This document shows positions 1 through 9,208 of a DNA stretch of 64,000 nt, piece by piece (positions within the stretch are counted from its first letter, which is position 1; each line of letters begins with the position of its first letter). The position numbers and the translations under genes were made by a program. The notes beneath the pieces were generated by a model that saw nothing but the letters and a program-made list of their open reading frames with translations, was not told where the DNA came from and ran no database searches. Origin of the DNA: Roseivirga sp. (lineage in GTDB: Bacteria; Bacteroidota; Bacteroidia; Cytophagales; Cyclobacteriaceae); contig JAGYIY010000001.1 in the NCBI GenBank assembly GCA_018402485.1, positions 404,001 to 468,000 on the forward strand, in the 5' to 3' direction.

Positions 1-48
1 AAAACAATTTAAAACTGTTCAAGTTTAATCAACATCATAAGCAATGAT

Positions 49-1977
49 ATGTTGATTCAACCAGGCCCCCTTCTTTCTAAGATCAATTCCCCAGACGATC
101 TCAAAAAATTAAAGCAAGAGCAGCTCGTACAAATGTGCGATGAATTGCGACAGTTTATCGTCGACAATGTTTCTGTTTATGGTGGGCATTTCGGAGCAAG
201 TTTAGGAGTTGTTGAACTCACAGTAGCCATTCATTATGTATTCAATACCCCTAAAGATCAATTGGTTTGGGATGTTGGACATCAGGCCTATGGACATAAG
301 ATTTTAACAGGAAGAAAAGACCAATTTCATACCAACCGTTTGTATCAAGGGATTTCTGGTTTTCCAAAGCGCAAAGAAAGCATCTACGATACATTTGGTG
401 TGGGGCATTCTTCTACTTCCATTTCTGCCGCCTTGGGTATGGCCATCGCCAACCAATACAAAAAAGAAGACAGACAGCATATTGCCGTGATAGGCGATGG
501 GGCTATGACAGGTGGTTTGGCCTTTGAAGGGATGAATCATGCCGGGGACACGGACGCTAACATGCTCATCATTTTGAATGATAATTGCATGTCAATCGAC
601 CCTAATGTGGGGGCATTGAAAGACTACCTGACAGACGTTACCACCTCTCACACCTATAACAAAGTGCGTGATGACGTATGGCAGTTATTGAGCAAGTTTT
701 CACATTTTGGTAAAAGTGCGCAAGAGGTCATTTCTAAGGTAGAGCATTCCATGAAGTCTTTGTTGCTCAAGCAAAGCAACCTATTCGAATCGTTGAATCT
801 CAGGTATTTTGGCCCAGTAGATGGGCACGATGTACACCACCTGACCCATGTTTTGAATGATTTGAAAAGCATTCCGGGGCCAAAAATCTTACACTGTGTG
901 ACCACAAAAGGCAAAGGCTATCGACCTGCCGAAGAAGGAAATGCCACCCAATGGCATGCACCAGGTAAGTTCGATAAGGTAACCGGAGAAGTCTTCAAAA
1001 AAGTACCAACAAGTCCACAACCCCCAAAATACCAAGATGTCTTTGGTCATACCTTGGTAGAATTGGCTGAGGCCAATGACAAGATCATGGGGGTAACGCC
1101 TGCCATGCCTTCAGGATCTTCTATGAACATTATGATGAAAGCCATGCCGGAGCGAGCCTTCGATGTGGGTATTGCAGAACAACATGCGGTGACTTTTTCG
1201 GCCGGACTGGCCACGCAAGGCTTAATGCCTTTTTGCAACATTTACAGCACCTTTATGCAGCGGGCTTACGATCAGGTAATCCACGATGTTTGCATTCAAG
1301 ACTTACCTGTAAACTTCTGTTTAGACCGGGCTGGTTTTGCTGGTGCCGATGGACCCACACACCATGGTGCCTACGATATCGCTTACATGCGTTGCATCCC
1401 GAATATGATTGTGGCAGCCCCTATGAATGAGTCGGAGCTAAGAAATTTGATGTACACGGCACAATTACCGAGAGAAGGAAGTGCGTTTACGATTAGGTAT
1501 CCTAGAGGTCAGGGTGTGATGCCGGAATGGCGAACAGCCATGGAAAAAATAGCCATTGGTACAGGTCGTAAAATCTCTGATGGTGAAGATGTGGCCATGC
1601 TGACTTTAGGCCCTATGGGGAATTATGCCATTACTGCCAAGCAAAAGCTTGCGGAAGAGGGGATTAACCCTGCCCATTACGACATGCGATTTGTTAAACC
1701 GCTCGATGAGGAATTACTTCATGACATTTTCAGGAATTACAAACGCATTATTACGGTAGAAGATGGTTGTATTCAAGGGGGCTTTGGAAGTGCCGTTTTG
1801 GAATTTATGGCCGACAATGGCTATTCAGCGCACATCCAAAGATTGGGAATCCCTGATGCCATCATCGAACATGGTACACAAGAAGAGCTTCATGCCTTTT
1901 GTGGTTTCGATCCGAAAGCAATTGCCCAAGCCGTTAAACACATGTTGGGTGTTGAATCGGTATCTTCCCAGAAATAA
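49..1977 (+). CDS. dxs: 1-deoxy-D-xylulose-5-phosphate synthase
   Basis: Thiamine-diphosphate enzyme that condenses pyruvate and glyceraldehyde-3-phosphate to DXP, the first step of the MEP isoprenoid pathway; cytosolic. The 642-residue protein has the normal family length. The N-terminal part carries DVGHQAYGHK and the ThDP/Mg motif GDGAMTGG near residue 149 with the downstream N of LNDN. The central pyrimidine domain has EQHAVTFSAGLA, and RYPRGQG lies in the C-terminal half. An ATG five bases upstream (44) is in another frame, so the start at 49 is used. The gene ends three bases before the convergent thioredoxin gene. Identification is by family motifs and is secure. Confidence 0.97.
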   Translation: MLIQPGPLLSKINSPDDLKKLKQEQLVQMCDELRQFIVDNVSVYGGHFGASLGVVELTVAIHYVFNTPKDQLVWDVGHQAYGHKILTGRKDQFHTNRLYQGISGFPKRKESIYDTFGVGHSSTSISAALGMAIANQYKKEDRQHIAVIGDGAMTGGLAFEGMNHAGDTDANMLIILNDNCMSIDPNVGALKDYLTDVTTSHTYNKVRDDVWQLLSKFSHFGKSAQEVISKVEHSMKSLLLKQSNLFESLNLRYFGPVDGHDVHHLTHVLNDLKSIPGPKILHCVTTKGKGYRPAEEGNATQWHAPGKFDKVTGEVFKKVPTSPQPPKYQDVFGHTLVELAEANDKIMGVTPAMPSGSSMNIMMKAMPERAFDVGIAEQHAVTFSAGLATQGLMPFCNIYSTFMQRAYDQVIHDVCIQDLPVNFCLDRAGFAGADGPTHHGAYDIAYMRCIPNMIVAAPMNESELRNLMYTAQLPREGSAFTIRYPRGQGVMPEWRTAMEKIAIGTGRKISDGEDVAMLTLGPMGNYAITAKQKLAEEGINPAHYDMRFVKPLDEELLHDIFRNYKRIITVEDGCIQGGFGSAVLEFMADNGYSAHIQRLGIPDAIIEHGTQEELHAFCGFDPKAIAQAVKHMLGVESVSSQK

Positions 1978-1980
1978 CCC

Positions 1981-2280
1981 CTACAAAAAAGGGTTGATCC
2001 ATTGATTCAAGTCTCTTTTGGTCAGTACCCCCGCTTTCACACCTACTTTTTCACCCTGATGGAACAAGACAAATGTTGGGATACTGCGTATGCCGAAACG
2101 TTGTGCAATGGGCTGATTCTTGTCAACATCAATTTTAATGATCTTTAATCTCCCACCACTTTCAGCAGCTAATTCTTTCAATACGGGGCTCATCATTTGA
2201 CATGGCCCACACCAGTCTGCGTAGAAATCAATAAGAACAGGCGTTTCAGCAGCTATCAATTCATCAAATTTTCCTTTCAT
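1981..2280 (-). CDS. trxA: thioredoxin
   Basis: Small 99-residue thioredoxin with the redox motif WCGPC preceded by DFYAD, and the cis-proline segment IRSIPTFVLF. It is expected to reduce disulfides of cytosolic proteins; no signal peptide is seen. The open frame extends 24 codons further upstream, but that extension does not look like a thioredoxin N-terminus, and ATG at 2280 gives the usual compact domain. It is convergent with dxs. It could serve a specialised partner, but nothing in the context indicates one. Confidence 0.9.
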   Translation of the reverse strand: MKGKFDELIAAETPVLIDFYADWCGPCQMMSPVLKELAAESGGRLKIIKIDVDKNQPIAQRFGIRSIPTFVLFHQGEKVGVKAGVLTKRDLNQWINPFL

Positions 2281-2373
2281 TCTTAAGGGGCGTTTTCTTG
2301 TGTAAAAGCATTCCATTTGGCAAACAAGTACGCTGTTCGAAATGTTCCACAAACATGTTTAGCCGATTCCTTA

Positions 2374-2381
2374 TATCTTTG
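2374..2381 (+). promoter_or_regulatory. candidate -7 box for the DPP IV gene
   Basis: TATCTTTG fits the Bacteroidota -7 consensus TAnnTTTG and lies 20 bases before the ATG at 2402. I see no convincing -33 TTTG partner, so this is a weak prediction. Confidence 0.3.
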
Positions 2382-2401
2382 CTAAGACTAAAACAGAAAG
2401 T

Positions 2402-4582
2402 ATGAAAAAGATATTGGCTCTGCTTCTTGCCGCTTTCCTTTCGACAACTCAAATGGTAATCGCACAAAATCAAAGTGATTTTACACTGGAAGACATTTTC
2501 AAAAACAATCTCTTCGCAACAAAAAGCATTGGCACCATCAGGTGGATGAATGATGGACAGTATTACTCCGCACGTGAGGTTCAACCCGATGGTGAAGTCA
2601 TTCTTGTAAAGAAAGATATCCTCAGCGGAGAAACGGTAGAACAAATCGTATCGAGTCGAACCTTAGGTTTTAGCTTCGATGATTATGAATTTTCAGCCGA
2701 TGAGCAGAAAATCATTTTTCCACAAGAAACACAGGCCATCTATCGCAGGTCTAGTGAATCTATATTCTACGTTTATGATTTAAAGGACAACGCCATTCAA
2801 CAAGTGGCCAATGGAGAGCATGTGATGTATGCTACCTTCTCGCCTGATGCGTCAAAGATTGCCTATGTGCGAGAAAATAACCTTTATATGGCAAATTTAG
2901 CCGATCTACAAGAAGTTCAAATTACTTTCGATGGTAAACCCAACCAGGTCATCAATGGCAATGCTGATTGGGTGTATGAAGAAGAGTTTGCCATGTCTAA
3001 AGCTTTCAAATGGTCGCCTGATGGGCAGTTCATTGCATTTTGGAGGTTTGATGAAAGGGCAGTTAAAGAATATAACATGCAAAAGTGGGGTGAGCTATAT
3101 CCTCAAGATTATCGATTCAAATACCCAAAAGCCGGTGAAGAAAATGCCACTGTGGCCATTAAAGTGTATGATATCCGACAAAATAAAATGGTTACCATGG
3201 ATACGGGTGTTGAAACCGATATGTATATCCCACGCATCTACTGGACCCCCTTAAACCACACCCTTTCCATCATCCGACTCAACCGATTACAAAACCATTT
3301 GGAGGTATTGCATGCCCATGTAGGTACAGGGAAATCTGTAATGATGTATGAAGAACAAAGCGATACCTACGTGGACATCAATTACAACGATAATTTACAA
3401 TACTTGAAAGATGGAGAGACCTTCATTTTCACAAGCGAGAGGACGGGTTTTAAACACATATTTGCCTATAATTTTCAAGAAAGGGAATTAAAAGCCCTCA
3501 CACGAGGAAATTGGGAGGTAACCGACCTATTGGGCGTAGATGAGGAACGCCAAAAAATTTACTTTCTATCTTCCCAGAACTCTCCTTTGGAGCGCCACGC
3601 TTACACGACAGATTTCCAGGGAAAAAAACGTCAAGGATTGACAGAGGGGCATGCCTCCTTCAGTCTCAATTGGTCGCCCGATTACCGGTATTTTATTCGT
3701 ACCACCAGCAGTACCGAAAGGCCCAACACCTACACCTTACATGAAAATAATGGGTTTTTGATACGTGAAATGGAAGGCAACCAAGCAGCGAAAGAAAGGC
3801 TGGAGAAGTATGCAATCCCCTCCAAAGAATTTTTCAGCTTTACCACAAGCCGAGGAGATGAACTGAATGGCTACATGATCAAGCCGAGTGATTTCGATGC
3901 AACTAAAAAGTACCCTGTTCTGATGTACGTTTATGGTGGGCCTGGTTCACAAACCGTTCGCAATACCTGGCATGGTATGCGCGATTTTTGGCATCTGTAT
4001 TTGGCCAACCAAGGCTACATCATTGCAAGCATCGACAATAGAGGCACAGGAGCCAGAGGGAAAGATTTCAAACACCTCACTTACGGTATTTTGGGCAAAT
4101 ACGAAGTGGAAGATCAAATCTCAGGCGGCCAATATTTGGCCAGCCTACCTTACACCGATGCCAACCGAATAGGCATTTGGGGTTGGAGCTATGGAGGGTA
4201 CATGTCTTCCCTTTCTCTCTTCATCGGCCATGAAGTCTTCAAGTCGGCCATTGCTGTGGCGCCTGTAACCAGTTGGCGGTATTACGATACCATTTACACG
4301 GAAAGATACATGAGTACGCCAGAAAAGAACGGCGAAGGCTACGATGCCTACTCTCCAAATTCGCATGTAGAAAAACTAAAAGGTAATTTCATGCTCATCC
4401 ATGGAACAGGAGATGATAATGTACATTTTCAAAATTCGGTAGAGATGGTGGAGCGCCTCATTGCCGCTGATAAACCATTTGATAGTTTTTATTACCCCAA
4501 CAGAAATCATGGCATTTATGGTGGCAACACTTCCTTGCATTTGTATCGCATGATGACGCAATGGGTAAAAGATCATTTATAA
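2402..4582 (+). CDS. dipeptidyl-peptidase IV-like S9B serine peptidase
   Basis: Secreted or periplasmic prolyl dipeptidyl-peptidase that would remove X-Pro dipeptides from peptide N-termini. A signal peptide (hydrophobic LALLLAAFL, ending near AQ22) precedes a beta-propeller domain. The double-Glu substrate motif typical of DPP IV is present as DWVYEEE. The C-terminal alpha/beta hydrolase has the nucleophile in GWSYGG (Ser596), Asp671 in GTGDDNVHF and His703 in NRNHG. At 726 residues it has the family's usual length. Its end nearly touches the following hydroxylase gene, so the two may be cotranscribed. Subfamily assignment rests on the EE motif; exact specificity is not visible. Confidence 0.93.
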   Translation: MKKILALLLAAFLSTTQMVIAQNQSDFTLEDIFKNNLFATKSIGTIRWMNDGQYYSAREVQPDGEVILVKKDILSGETVEQIVSSRTLGFSFDDYEFSADEQKIIFPQETQAIYRRSSESIFYVYDLKDNAIQQVANGEHVMYATFSPDASKIAYVRENNLYMANLADLQEVQITFDGKPNQVINGNADWVYEEEFAMSKAFKWSPDGQFIAFWRFDERAVKEYNMQKWGELYPQDYRFKYPKAGEENATVAIKVYDIRQNKMVTMDTGVETDMYIPRIYWTPLNHTLSIIRLNRLQNHLEVLHAHVGTGKSVMMYEEQSDTYVDINYNDNLQYLKDGETFIFTSERTGFKHIFAYNFQERELKALTRGNWEVTDLLGVDEERQKIYFLSSQNSPLERHAYTTDFQGKKRQGLTEGHASFSLNWSPDYRYFIRTTSSTERPNTYTLHENNGFLIREMEGNQAAKERLEKYAIPSKEFFSFTTSRGDELNGYMIKPSDFDATKKYPVLMYVYGGPGSQTVRNTWHGMRDFWHLYLANQGYIIASIDNRGTGARGKDFKHLTYGILGKYEVEDQISGGQYLASLPYTDANRIGIWGWSYGGYMSSLSLFIGHEVFKSAIAVAPVTSWRYYDTIYTERYMSTPEKNGEGYDAYSPNSHVEKLKGNFMLIHGTGDDNVHFQNSVEMVERLIAADKPFDSFYYPNRNHGIYGGNTSLHLYRMMTQWVKDHL

Positions 4583-4587
4583 AAGAC

Positions 4588-5379
4588 ATGTGGTACGATC
4601 CTTACATTCAATCCGATCAATTCTGGGTGCTCACCCTCGTTCTATTCGTCGTGGTTTTATTCCGCTATGCCATCATAGCCGGTTTGTTTCACCTGATTTT
4701 TTATGCCTTTCAACCCAAGCGCTTTCAGCATCGCAAAATATTCAAAGGTCAATTCAAAGTACTTCAACTCAAAAAAGAAATGCTTTGGTCAGCACTCACC
4801 TCGTTTCTTTTTGGCCTGGCAGGAGCCGTAATGATTCTAATGACGCGAGAGGGTCATACGAAAATCTATGAAGACCCAAACGCCTATCCGCTTTGGTGGA
4901 TTCCCCTTAGCTTTTTATTTGCAGCTTTCCTGCACGAAACGTATTATTATTGGTTGCATCGGTGGATGCATCGACCCAAAGTGTACCGAGCCATCCATAA
5001 AGTACACCACGACAGTCACTATACCTCACCATGGACTAGTTTTTCCTTTCACCCCTTAGAGAGTTTACTGCAGTCCATTGTGATTCCCGCTTTGGTTTTT
5101 ATCGTCCCCATGTATTCCTGGACGGTTGTCTGTCTGCTGGTTTTCATGACCATCACCAGTGCCATTAACCATTCCAATGTGGAGCTTTACCCCAAGGGTT
5201 TTCATAAACATTGGTTAGGCAAGTGGCTGATTGGGGCTACCCACCATAGCCTACACCATACACAATACCGATTCAATTTTGGGCTTTACTTTACCTTCTG
5301 GGACAAGTTGATGCATACAGAAAGTGCCAAATATGAACCTGATTTTGAAAAGCATACAGCCTTAAGGAAAAACGCCTGA
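4588..5379 (+). CDS. sterol desaturase/fatty acid hydroxylase family membrane protein
   Basis: Integral membrane di-iron oxygenase of the fatty acid hydroxylase superfamily, expected to hydroxylate or desaturate a lipid. The three histidine clusters are clear: HETYYYWLHRWMH, then HKVHHDSH, then HHSLHH near the C-terminus. Several hydrophobic stretches surround them. Start choice is uncertain: ATG at 4588 lies 6 bases after the DPP IV stop, whereas an in-frame ATG at 4561 would overlap that gene by 22 bases. The gene is convergent with the sugar transferase, with 8 bases between the stops. The substrate cannot be told from sequence. Confidence 0.88.
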   Translation: MWYDPYIQSDQFWVLTLVLFVVVLFRYAIIAGLFHLIFYAFQPKRFQHRKIFKGQFKVLQLKKEMLWSALTSFLFGLAGAVMILMTREGHTKIYEDPNAYPLWWIPLSFLFAAFLHETYYYWLHRWMHRPKVYRAIHKVHHDSHYTSPWTSFSFHPLESLLQSIVIPALVFIVPMYSWTVVCLLVFMTITSAINHSNVELYPKGFHKHWLGKWLIGATHHSLHHTQYRFNFGLYFTFWDKLMHTESAKYEPDFEKHTALRKNA

Positions 5380-5387
5380 TTAAGACA

Positions 5388-6770
5388 TCAATACGCCCAT
5401 TCTTGCCCTTTGTACAAGGCACGTACGGTCTGTATAATGATTTTTAAATCTAGCCAGAAAGACCAGTTCTGCAGGTAAAATCGATCCAAACGTACACGAG
5501 AATTCATTTGGTGATAGGCAATAATTTCGCCCCGATAGCCCATGGCCTGAGCAAGACCTGTAATGCCCGGTTTAAAAGCATGGCGCTTGGCATATTTTTG
5601 CACCTGGGGCTCATAAGTCTCATTCAGCTTAAGCGGATGGGGACGCGGCCCCACAATGGACATCTGCCCCAAAAAAACATTGAAAAATTGCGGTAGCTCA
5701 TCCAAACTTGTTTTCCTCAAAAACTTACCAAAAGTGGTGATGCGATAATCGTCTTTGGTAGCCCATTTCGTGTCGGCCTCCTCATTCACGCTCATGGTGC
5801 GGAATTTGTAACAGTAAAAGACCTGATTATTTTTACCATGTCGTTTTTGGCGAAATAAGATGGGACCCTTAGACCCTTTTTTGATCATAAAACCCATAAG
5901 GGGATACATCCATGAAAGCAGAAAAAGAATAACAAAGGAGGAAAAAACAATGTCAAATACCCTCTTCGCCATTTGGTTGAAAATATTATCCAATGGCAGT
6001 TGGTTCAGGTCTATGACCGAAATGTTTTCGTAGCGTTGAAGGACCAGACTTTTTAATACATCTAACTTAATCTCTGGTAAAAGCTTTACTTTCATTAAGT
6101 GGTGATCAGCATACTGAACAATGGCATTTTTCAGCTTCCGAGATACCTTATCGCTGATGTAAATAAAATCAATGTCCCTTTCCTTCAGCTTAAAAAGGTC
6201 TTCTACATCTCCTAAAACCGGAAACTCCTGCTGTTGGTTTTCCAAATGCTTATCATGGAAAAAACCTTTGACTCGTATGCCATATTGTGGACGTTTTTGC
6301 AGTAGGTTGTAAAGCTTAAACCCCAATTCATCGTAGCCAACGATCACCGCTCTTCGAATATTTCCGCCAAAGGTTCGGTATTTGTCTAAGATCAAATGAA
6401 CAGCCACTCGGTAGATAGACAACCAGACAAAAAGCAACAAAACAAAAGACATCAGAAAATGTCGATCGACGGCATCTTTTTCTGAAAACAACCAAAACAA
6501 AGACAAAAAAGAAATAAAAATAAAGACCGAGGTAAAAGCCTTTTGAAAAGTAGAATAGAAACTCACGGCTCTGCCCACTTTATAACTTTTGTTCAGGAGG
6601 GTTATGGCCGACCAAAGCACCAAAGAGGCAAGAATGGTTATTAAATCATCTGTGCTGAGGTTGAAACCACCCCTTGCAATGATGGTAGAGAAAGAAAATA
6701 GAATAGAGATCAATAACAACTCGACCGTTAAAAAGAGTATAGGGAAGTATGTATTGAATCTTTTTCTCAA
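5388..6770 (-). CDS. polyprenyl-phosphate sugar-1-phosphate transferase (WcaJ-like)
   Basis: Initiating enzyme of exopolysaccharide synthesis: it would transfer a hexose-1-phosphate from a nucleotide sugar to undecaprenyl phosphate at the inner membrane. The N-terminal half has about four membrane segments and a CoA-binding-like domain (VIVGYDELG). A further membrane segment lies near residue 285, followed by the bacterial sugar transferase domain with FRQKRHGKNN, YKFRTM and SLDELPQF...SIVGPRP, all hallmarks of the family. The apparent start is TTG at 6770; I find no in-frame ATG near it. It sits at the edge of the first polysaccharide cluster and probably starts repeat-unit assembly there. 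The sugar is unknown. Confidence 0.93.
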   Translation of the reverse strand: MRKRFNTYFPILFLTVELLLISILFSFSTIIARGGFNLSTDDLITILASLVLWSAITLLNKSYKVGRAVSFYSTFQKAFTSVFIFISFLSLFWLFSEKDAVDRHFLMSFVLLLFVWLSIYRVAVHLILDKYRTFGGNIRRAVIVGYDELGFKLYNLLQKRPQYGIRVKGFFHDKHLENQQQEFPVLGDVEDLFKLKERDIDFIYISDKVSRKLKNAIVQYADHHLMKVKLLPEIKLDVLKSLVLQRYENISVIDLNQLPLDNIFNQMAKRVFDIVFSSFVILFLLSWMYPLMGFMIKKGSKGPILFRQKRHGKNNQVFYCYKFRTMSVNEEADTKWATKDDYRITTFGKFLRKTSLDELPQFFNVFLGQMSIVGPRPHPLKLNETYEPQVQKYAKRHAFKPGITGLAQAMGYRGEIIAYHQMNSRVRLDRFYLQNWSFWLDLKIIIQTVRALYKGQEWAY

Positions 6771-6811
6771 GACCTTAGGTGCTAGTGGTATGTCTACTGG
6801 AACTAAAGGTG

Positions 6812-6819
6812 CAAAGATA
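6812..6819 (-). promoter_or_regulatory. candidate -7 box for the sugar transferase
   Basis: On the minus strand TATCTTTG fits TAnnTTTG and lies about 40 bases before the TTG start. A TTG about 22 bases further upstream (near 6842-6844) could be the -33 element. Prediction only. Confidence 0.35.
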
Positions 6820-6855
6820 GAAAAGTACTTTTATGTTTTACCAAGAATTAATTTA

Positions 6856-8364
6856 TTAATGTTTTCTTAAAACATAGCGTATCGCCAATTCTACCCCATT
6901 ATTTTGGTAAAGCTCTCCGAAATCGTGTGCAAAAACGATACGGAAATCAAAAGGGTAATCGGCTAGGGGCTGTTCAAAATTCAATTCCATGTAGCTGTAA
7001 AACTGCTCCCTTCCTCCTCTAAAGGCATAGTCGAAATTCGGGTCTACAGCAATTCCTCCCCAATTAAAACGCCCGTCGAATAAACCAGCATAGGTTCCCC
7101 AATTCATGCTGTAAGTAAAGCGGGTAAAATAAGAGATGCCTTTGGCTAATTCACCCCGTGCAGATAGGTTCCAAGCTTGGGTACGATTACTGACCACATT
7201 CACACCATAAGTGGGGAAGTTTTCCATAAACAAAGACGTCCAGTTCGCTGTGAGGAAAAGCGGATTGCCCATAATGAGGTCTTGATACGTGTAGCCAGAA
7301 CGGTACAGCCAATTGTTGTGCAAATTATCCCTTCCACCAAAATCGTAGCCATAATTTGCTTCCTTATCTGGGAATTGAGGTATGCCATCTGGAATACCTG
7401 GGCCACTCTGCATCTTGGTTTGCATGTACTCCAATTGTAAAGATTGTAACCCCTTTGCTTTTTTAGGTAGCTCCCAGTGCAGGGCCAATGAAAAATCTTG
7501 CAGGCTAATGTACTGCATACTTCCGTTGTCTTCGAAAGGAGATTGGTAGTTGAGTATCAGCTTGTGCTCTTTTATTTGGGTATCGAAGGTTAATTCAAAC
7601 ATGCCCAAATGATTGCCTAAACCATTGGCCTCACCTGCATTTGTACCATCAGGATTTGGAATGCCTGCTCCTCTAAAAACAGTCCAGAAGTCACTGAAAG
7701 CATTGGGTTGTTGGATGCCCTCGGGAGAAACACCTCCAAACTGAGCAAAATGATAAAAGCCCGATGAAATGTTAAACCCAATATACTTTTCCAAGTTCAA
7801 CCGAATGGCTGCATCTTTATTATGCAGTAATGCATTGGCCATGTACCTATCGTCCTCCAACCACCTCAAGCCCATTCGGCCTTTGATTTCGATCAGCCCA
7901 TCCCAAAAGGGTAAAGGCGTAAAGTGCTCAATGCCTGCTTCTACCATGGGTGCGGGGCGAGCATTCGCGCTTAAACCAAAATTAGAAACGGTTAATTCGG
8001 AATCGATGCCCCCAATACGCTCTTGATAAGCCCCTATGCGGGCATACAAAAATTGGTAACGTGCATCGAGGTAGTACGACGAGAACAGCTCATTTCGGAA
8101 AGAGAAGCCTGTGGAAAGCATCAGGTTTTTAGACAACGCGCGTTGATAGTGCAGCCCCCCCTCGGCAAAAAGGCCAGGGTCGGTGGGCACCTCCCCCCAC
8201 CGGTTATGCACCATATAAAAAGGAAGAAAATCGGTATCCGAAGCGGTAACCCCTGTTCCAAAATAGGCGAAGAGCGAGTCTTTGGCAATTGGTTTTTGCG
8301 ATTGACCCCATAGCATTGTGGCTGGCACCAACATCAGCAGAAAAATCCAAAAGCTTCGGGTCAT
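6856..8364 (-). CDS. capsule assembly Wzi-like outer-membrane protein
   Basis: Beta-barrel protein of the Wzi capsule-assembly family, expected to anchor or organise exported polysaccharide at the outer membrane. A signal peptide (FWIFLLMLVP, cleavage near WGQ) is followed by many alternating aromatic strands, and the chain ends in VLRKH after a typical terminal strand. The internal segments GGRDNLHNNWLYRSGY and MGNPLF are consistent with the family. The open frame begins at a TTG (8379), but ATG at 8364 places the signal peptide at the N-terminus. A second Wzi-like gene lies at 9209, so the cluster encodes two. Confidence 0.8.
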   Translation of the reverse strand: MTRSFWIFLLMLVPATMLWGQSQKPIAKDSLFAYFGTGVTASDTDFLPFYMVHNRWGEVPTDPGLFAEGGLHYQRALSKNLMLSTGFSFRNELFSSYYLDARYQFLYARIGAYQERIGGIDSELTVSNFGLSANARPAPMVEAGIEHFTPLPFWDGLIEIKGRMGLRWLEDDRYMANALLHNKDAAIRLNLEKYIGFNISSGFYHFAQFGGVSPEGIQQPNAFSDFWTVFRGAGIPNPDGTNAGEANGLGNHLGMFELTFDTQIKEHKLILNYQSPFEDNGSMQYISLQDFSLALHWELPKKAKGLQSLQLEYMQTKMQSGPGIPDGIPQFPDKEANYGYDFGGRDNLHNNWLYRSGYTYQDLIMGNPLFLTANWTSLFMENFPTYGVNVVSNRTQAWNLSARGELAKGISYFTRFTYSMNWGTYAGLFDGRFNWGGIAVDPNFDYAFRGGREQFYSYMELNFEQPLADYPFDFRIVFAHDFGELYQNNGVELAIRYVLRKH

Positions 8365-8376
8365 GACATTTTTTTT

Positions 8377-8384
8377 CAAAAATA
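8377..8384 (-). promoter_or_regulatory. candidate -7 box for the first Wzi-like gene
   Basis: Minus-strand TATTTTTG matches TAnnTTTG. The predicted transcript would have only a short leader before ATG 8364. No clear -33 element is seen. Confidence 0.25.
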
Positions 8385-8526
8385 GTTAATGCAAGGGAAA
8401 GAACACTTTGAATCTTTGAAATTCCTGCCTGCTGCGAAAGCAAGATCAGACAGATGAAGGTTAAAGTAAAATGAAATGTCCCTTAAATAAAGGGAATTCA
8501 TTAGTTTTACTTTTTTAAAAAACCAA

Positions 8527-9204
8527 ATGAAGAATTTTCTAGGCCTGCTGCTTGTACTGCTCATTCCTTCACTCACAGGTTGCCTCAGAGGACAGCCTGA
8601 GGAGCAAGTGATTTTTGAATTGGATTTTGAAGATGACCAGGTTGCCCATGGAAATGGATTGATGCGCTTCAATGCTCCTGCCAATCAAAGTTATTTCGAT
8701 TTCAATGGCAGTAGGGTGCTTGGCCGTTTTGCCCGAGGCGGTATAGACATTCTTTTTGATTCGCTCGATGCGCACGATTTTGTAGAGGTAAGCTACGACT
8801 TGTACATCCACGACAACTGGGAAGGCAACGGACTGCGCGGTAATGGGGAAGATGTTACCATCTTAAATATTGGCCCTACTACGGTTTTTTTCTCTTCCAT
8901 TATCAATACCAAATGTTTGGACCAAAGCTGTACGGAAGTTCAAAGTTTTCCAAGCATCATCCGCAGGCAAAGCCATCCTGAAAATGCCAATGTAGCAGAC
9001 CCCACCTTGCCTGGCGTTTGCCTTTGGGAAGGAGAAGTGGGTGGTTCAAAAAGAATCCGAATAGAAGCGAGAAGATTTCATACTGCCCCTGACTTGAGGG
9101 TAAACATAGCAGCAGACATCAAAGATGCAGGAGCAGATTTATGCAACAAGAGCTGGTCTATTGATAACCTTCAAATCAAAACCATTCGCGTGGTTGACTT
9201 ATAG
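8527..9204 (+). CDS. predicted lipoprotein of unknown function
   Basis: A 225-residue protein with a lipoprotein signal: hydrophobic LLLVLLIPS, then a lipobox LTGC (Cys19), predicting a lipid-anchored envelope protein. I do not recognise the family. The pattern FELDFEDDQ at the N-terminus and SWSIDNLQIKT near the C-terminus resembles jelly-roll or concanavalin-like lectin folds of Bacteroidota secreted proteins. Four cysteines downstream of the lipobox (in TKCLDQSC, GVCLW and DLCNKS) could form disulfides. Placed 4 bases before the second Wzi-like gene and in the same direction, it may help present or bind the exported polysaccharide; that role is inference from position. Confidence 0.8.
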   Translation: MKNFLGLLLVLLIPSLTGCLRGQPEEQVIFELDFEDDQVAHGNGLMRFNAPANQSYFDFNGSRVLGRFARGGIDILFDSLDAHDFVEVSYDLYIHDNWEGNGLRGNGEDVTILNIGPTTVFFSSIINTKCLDQSCTEVQSFPSIIRRQSHPENANVADPTLPGVCLWEGEVGGSKRIRIEARRFHTAPDLRVNIAADIKDAGADLCNKSWSIDNLQIKTIRVVDL

Positions 9205-9208
9205 GCCC

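Noticed and set aside
2264-2644. 126-codon minus-strand frame overlapping the thioredoxin and DPP IV starts
   Set aside because: It runs antisense through a clear signal peptide and propeller coding region and has no family features.
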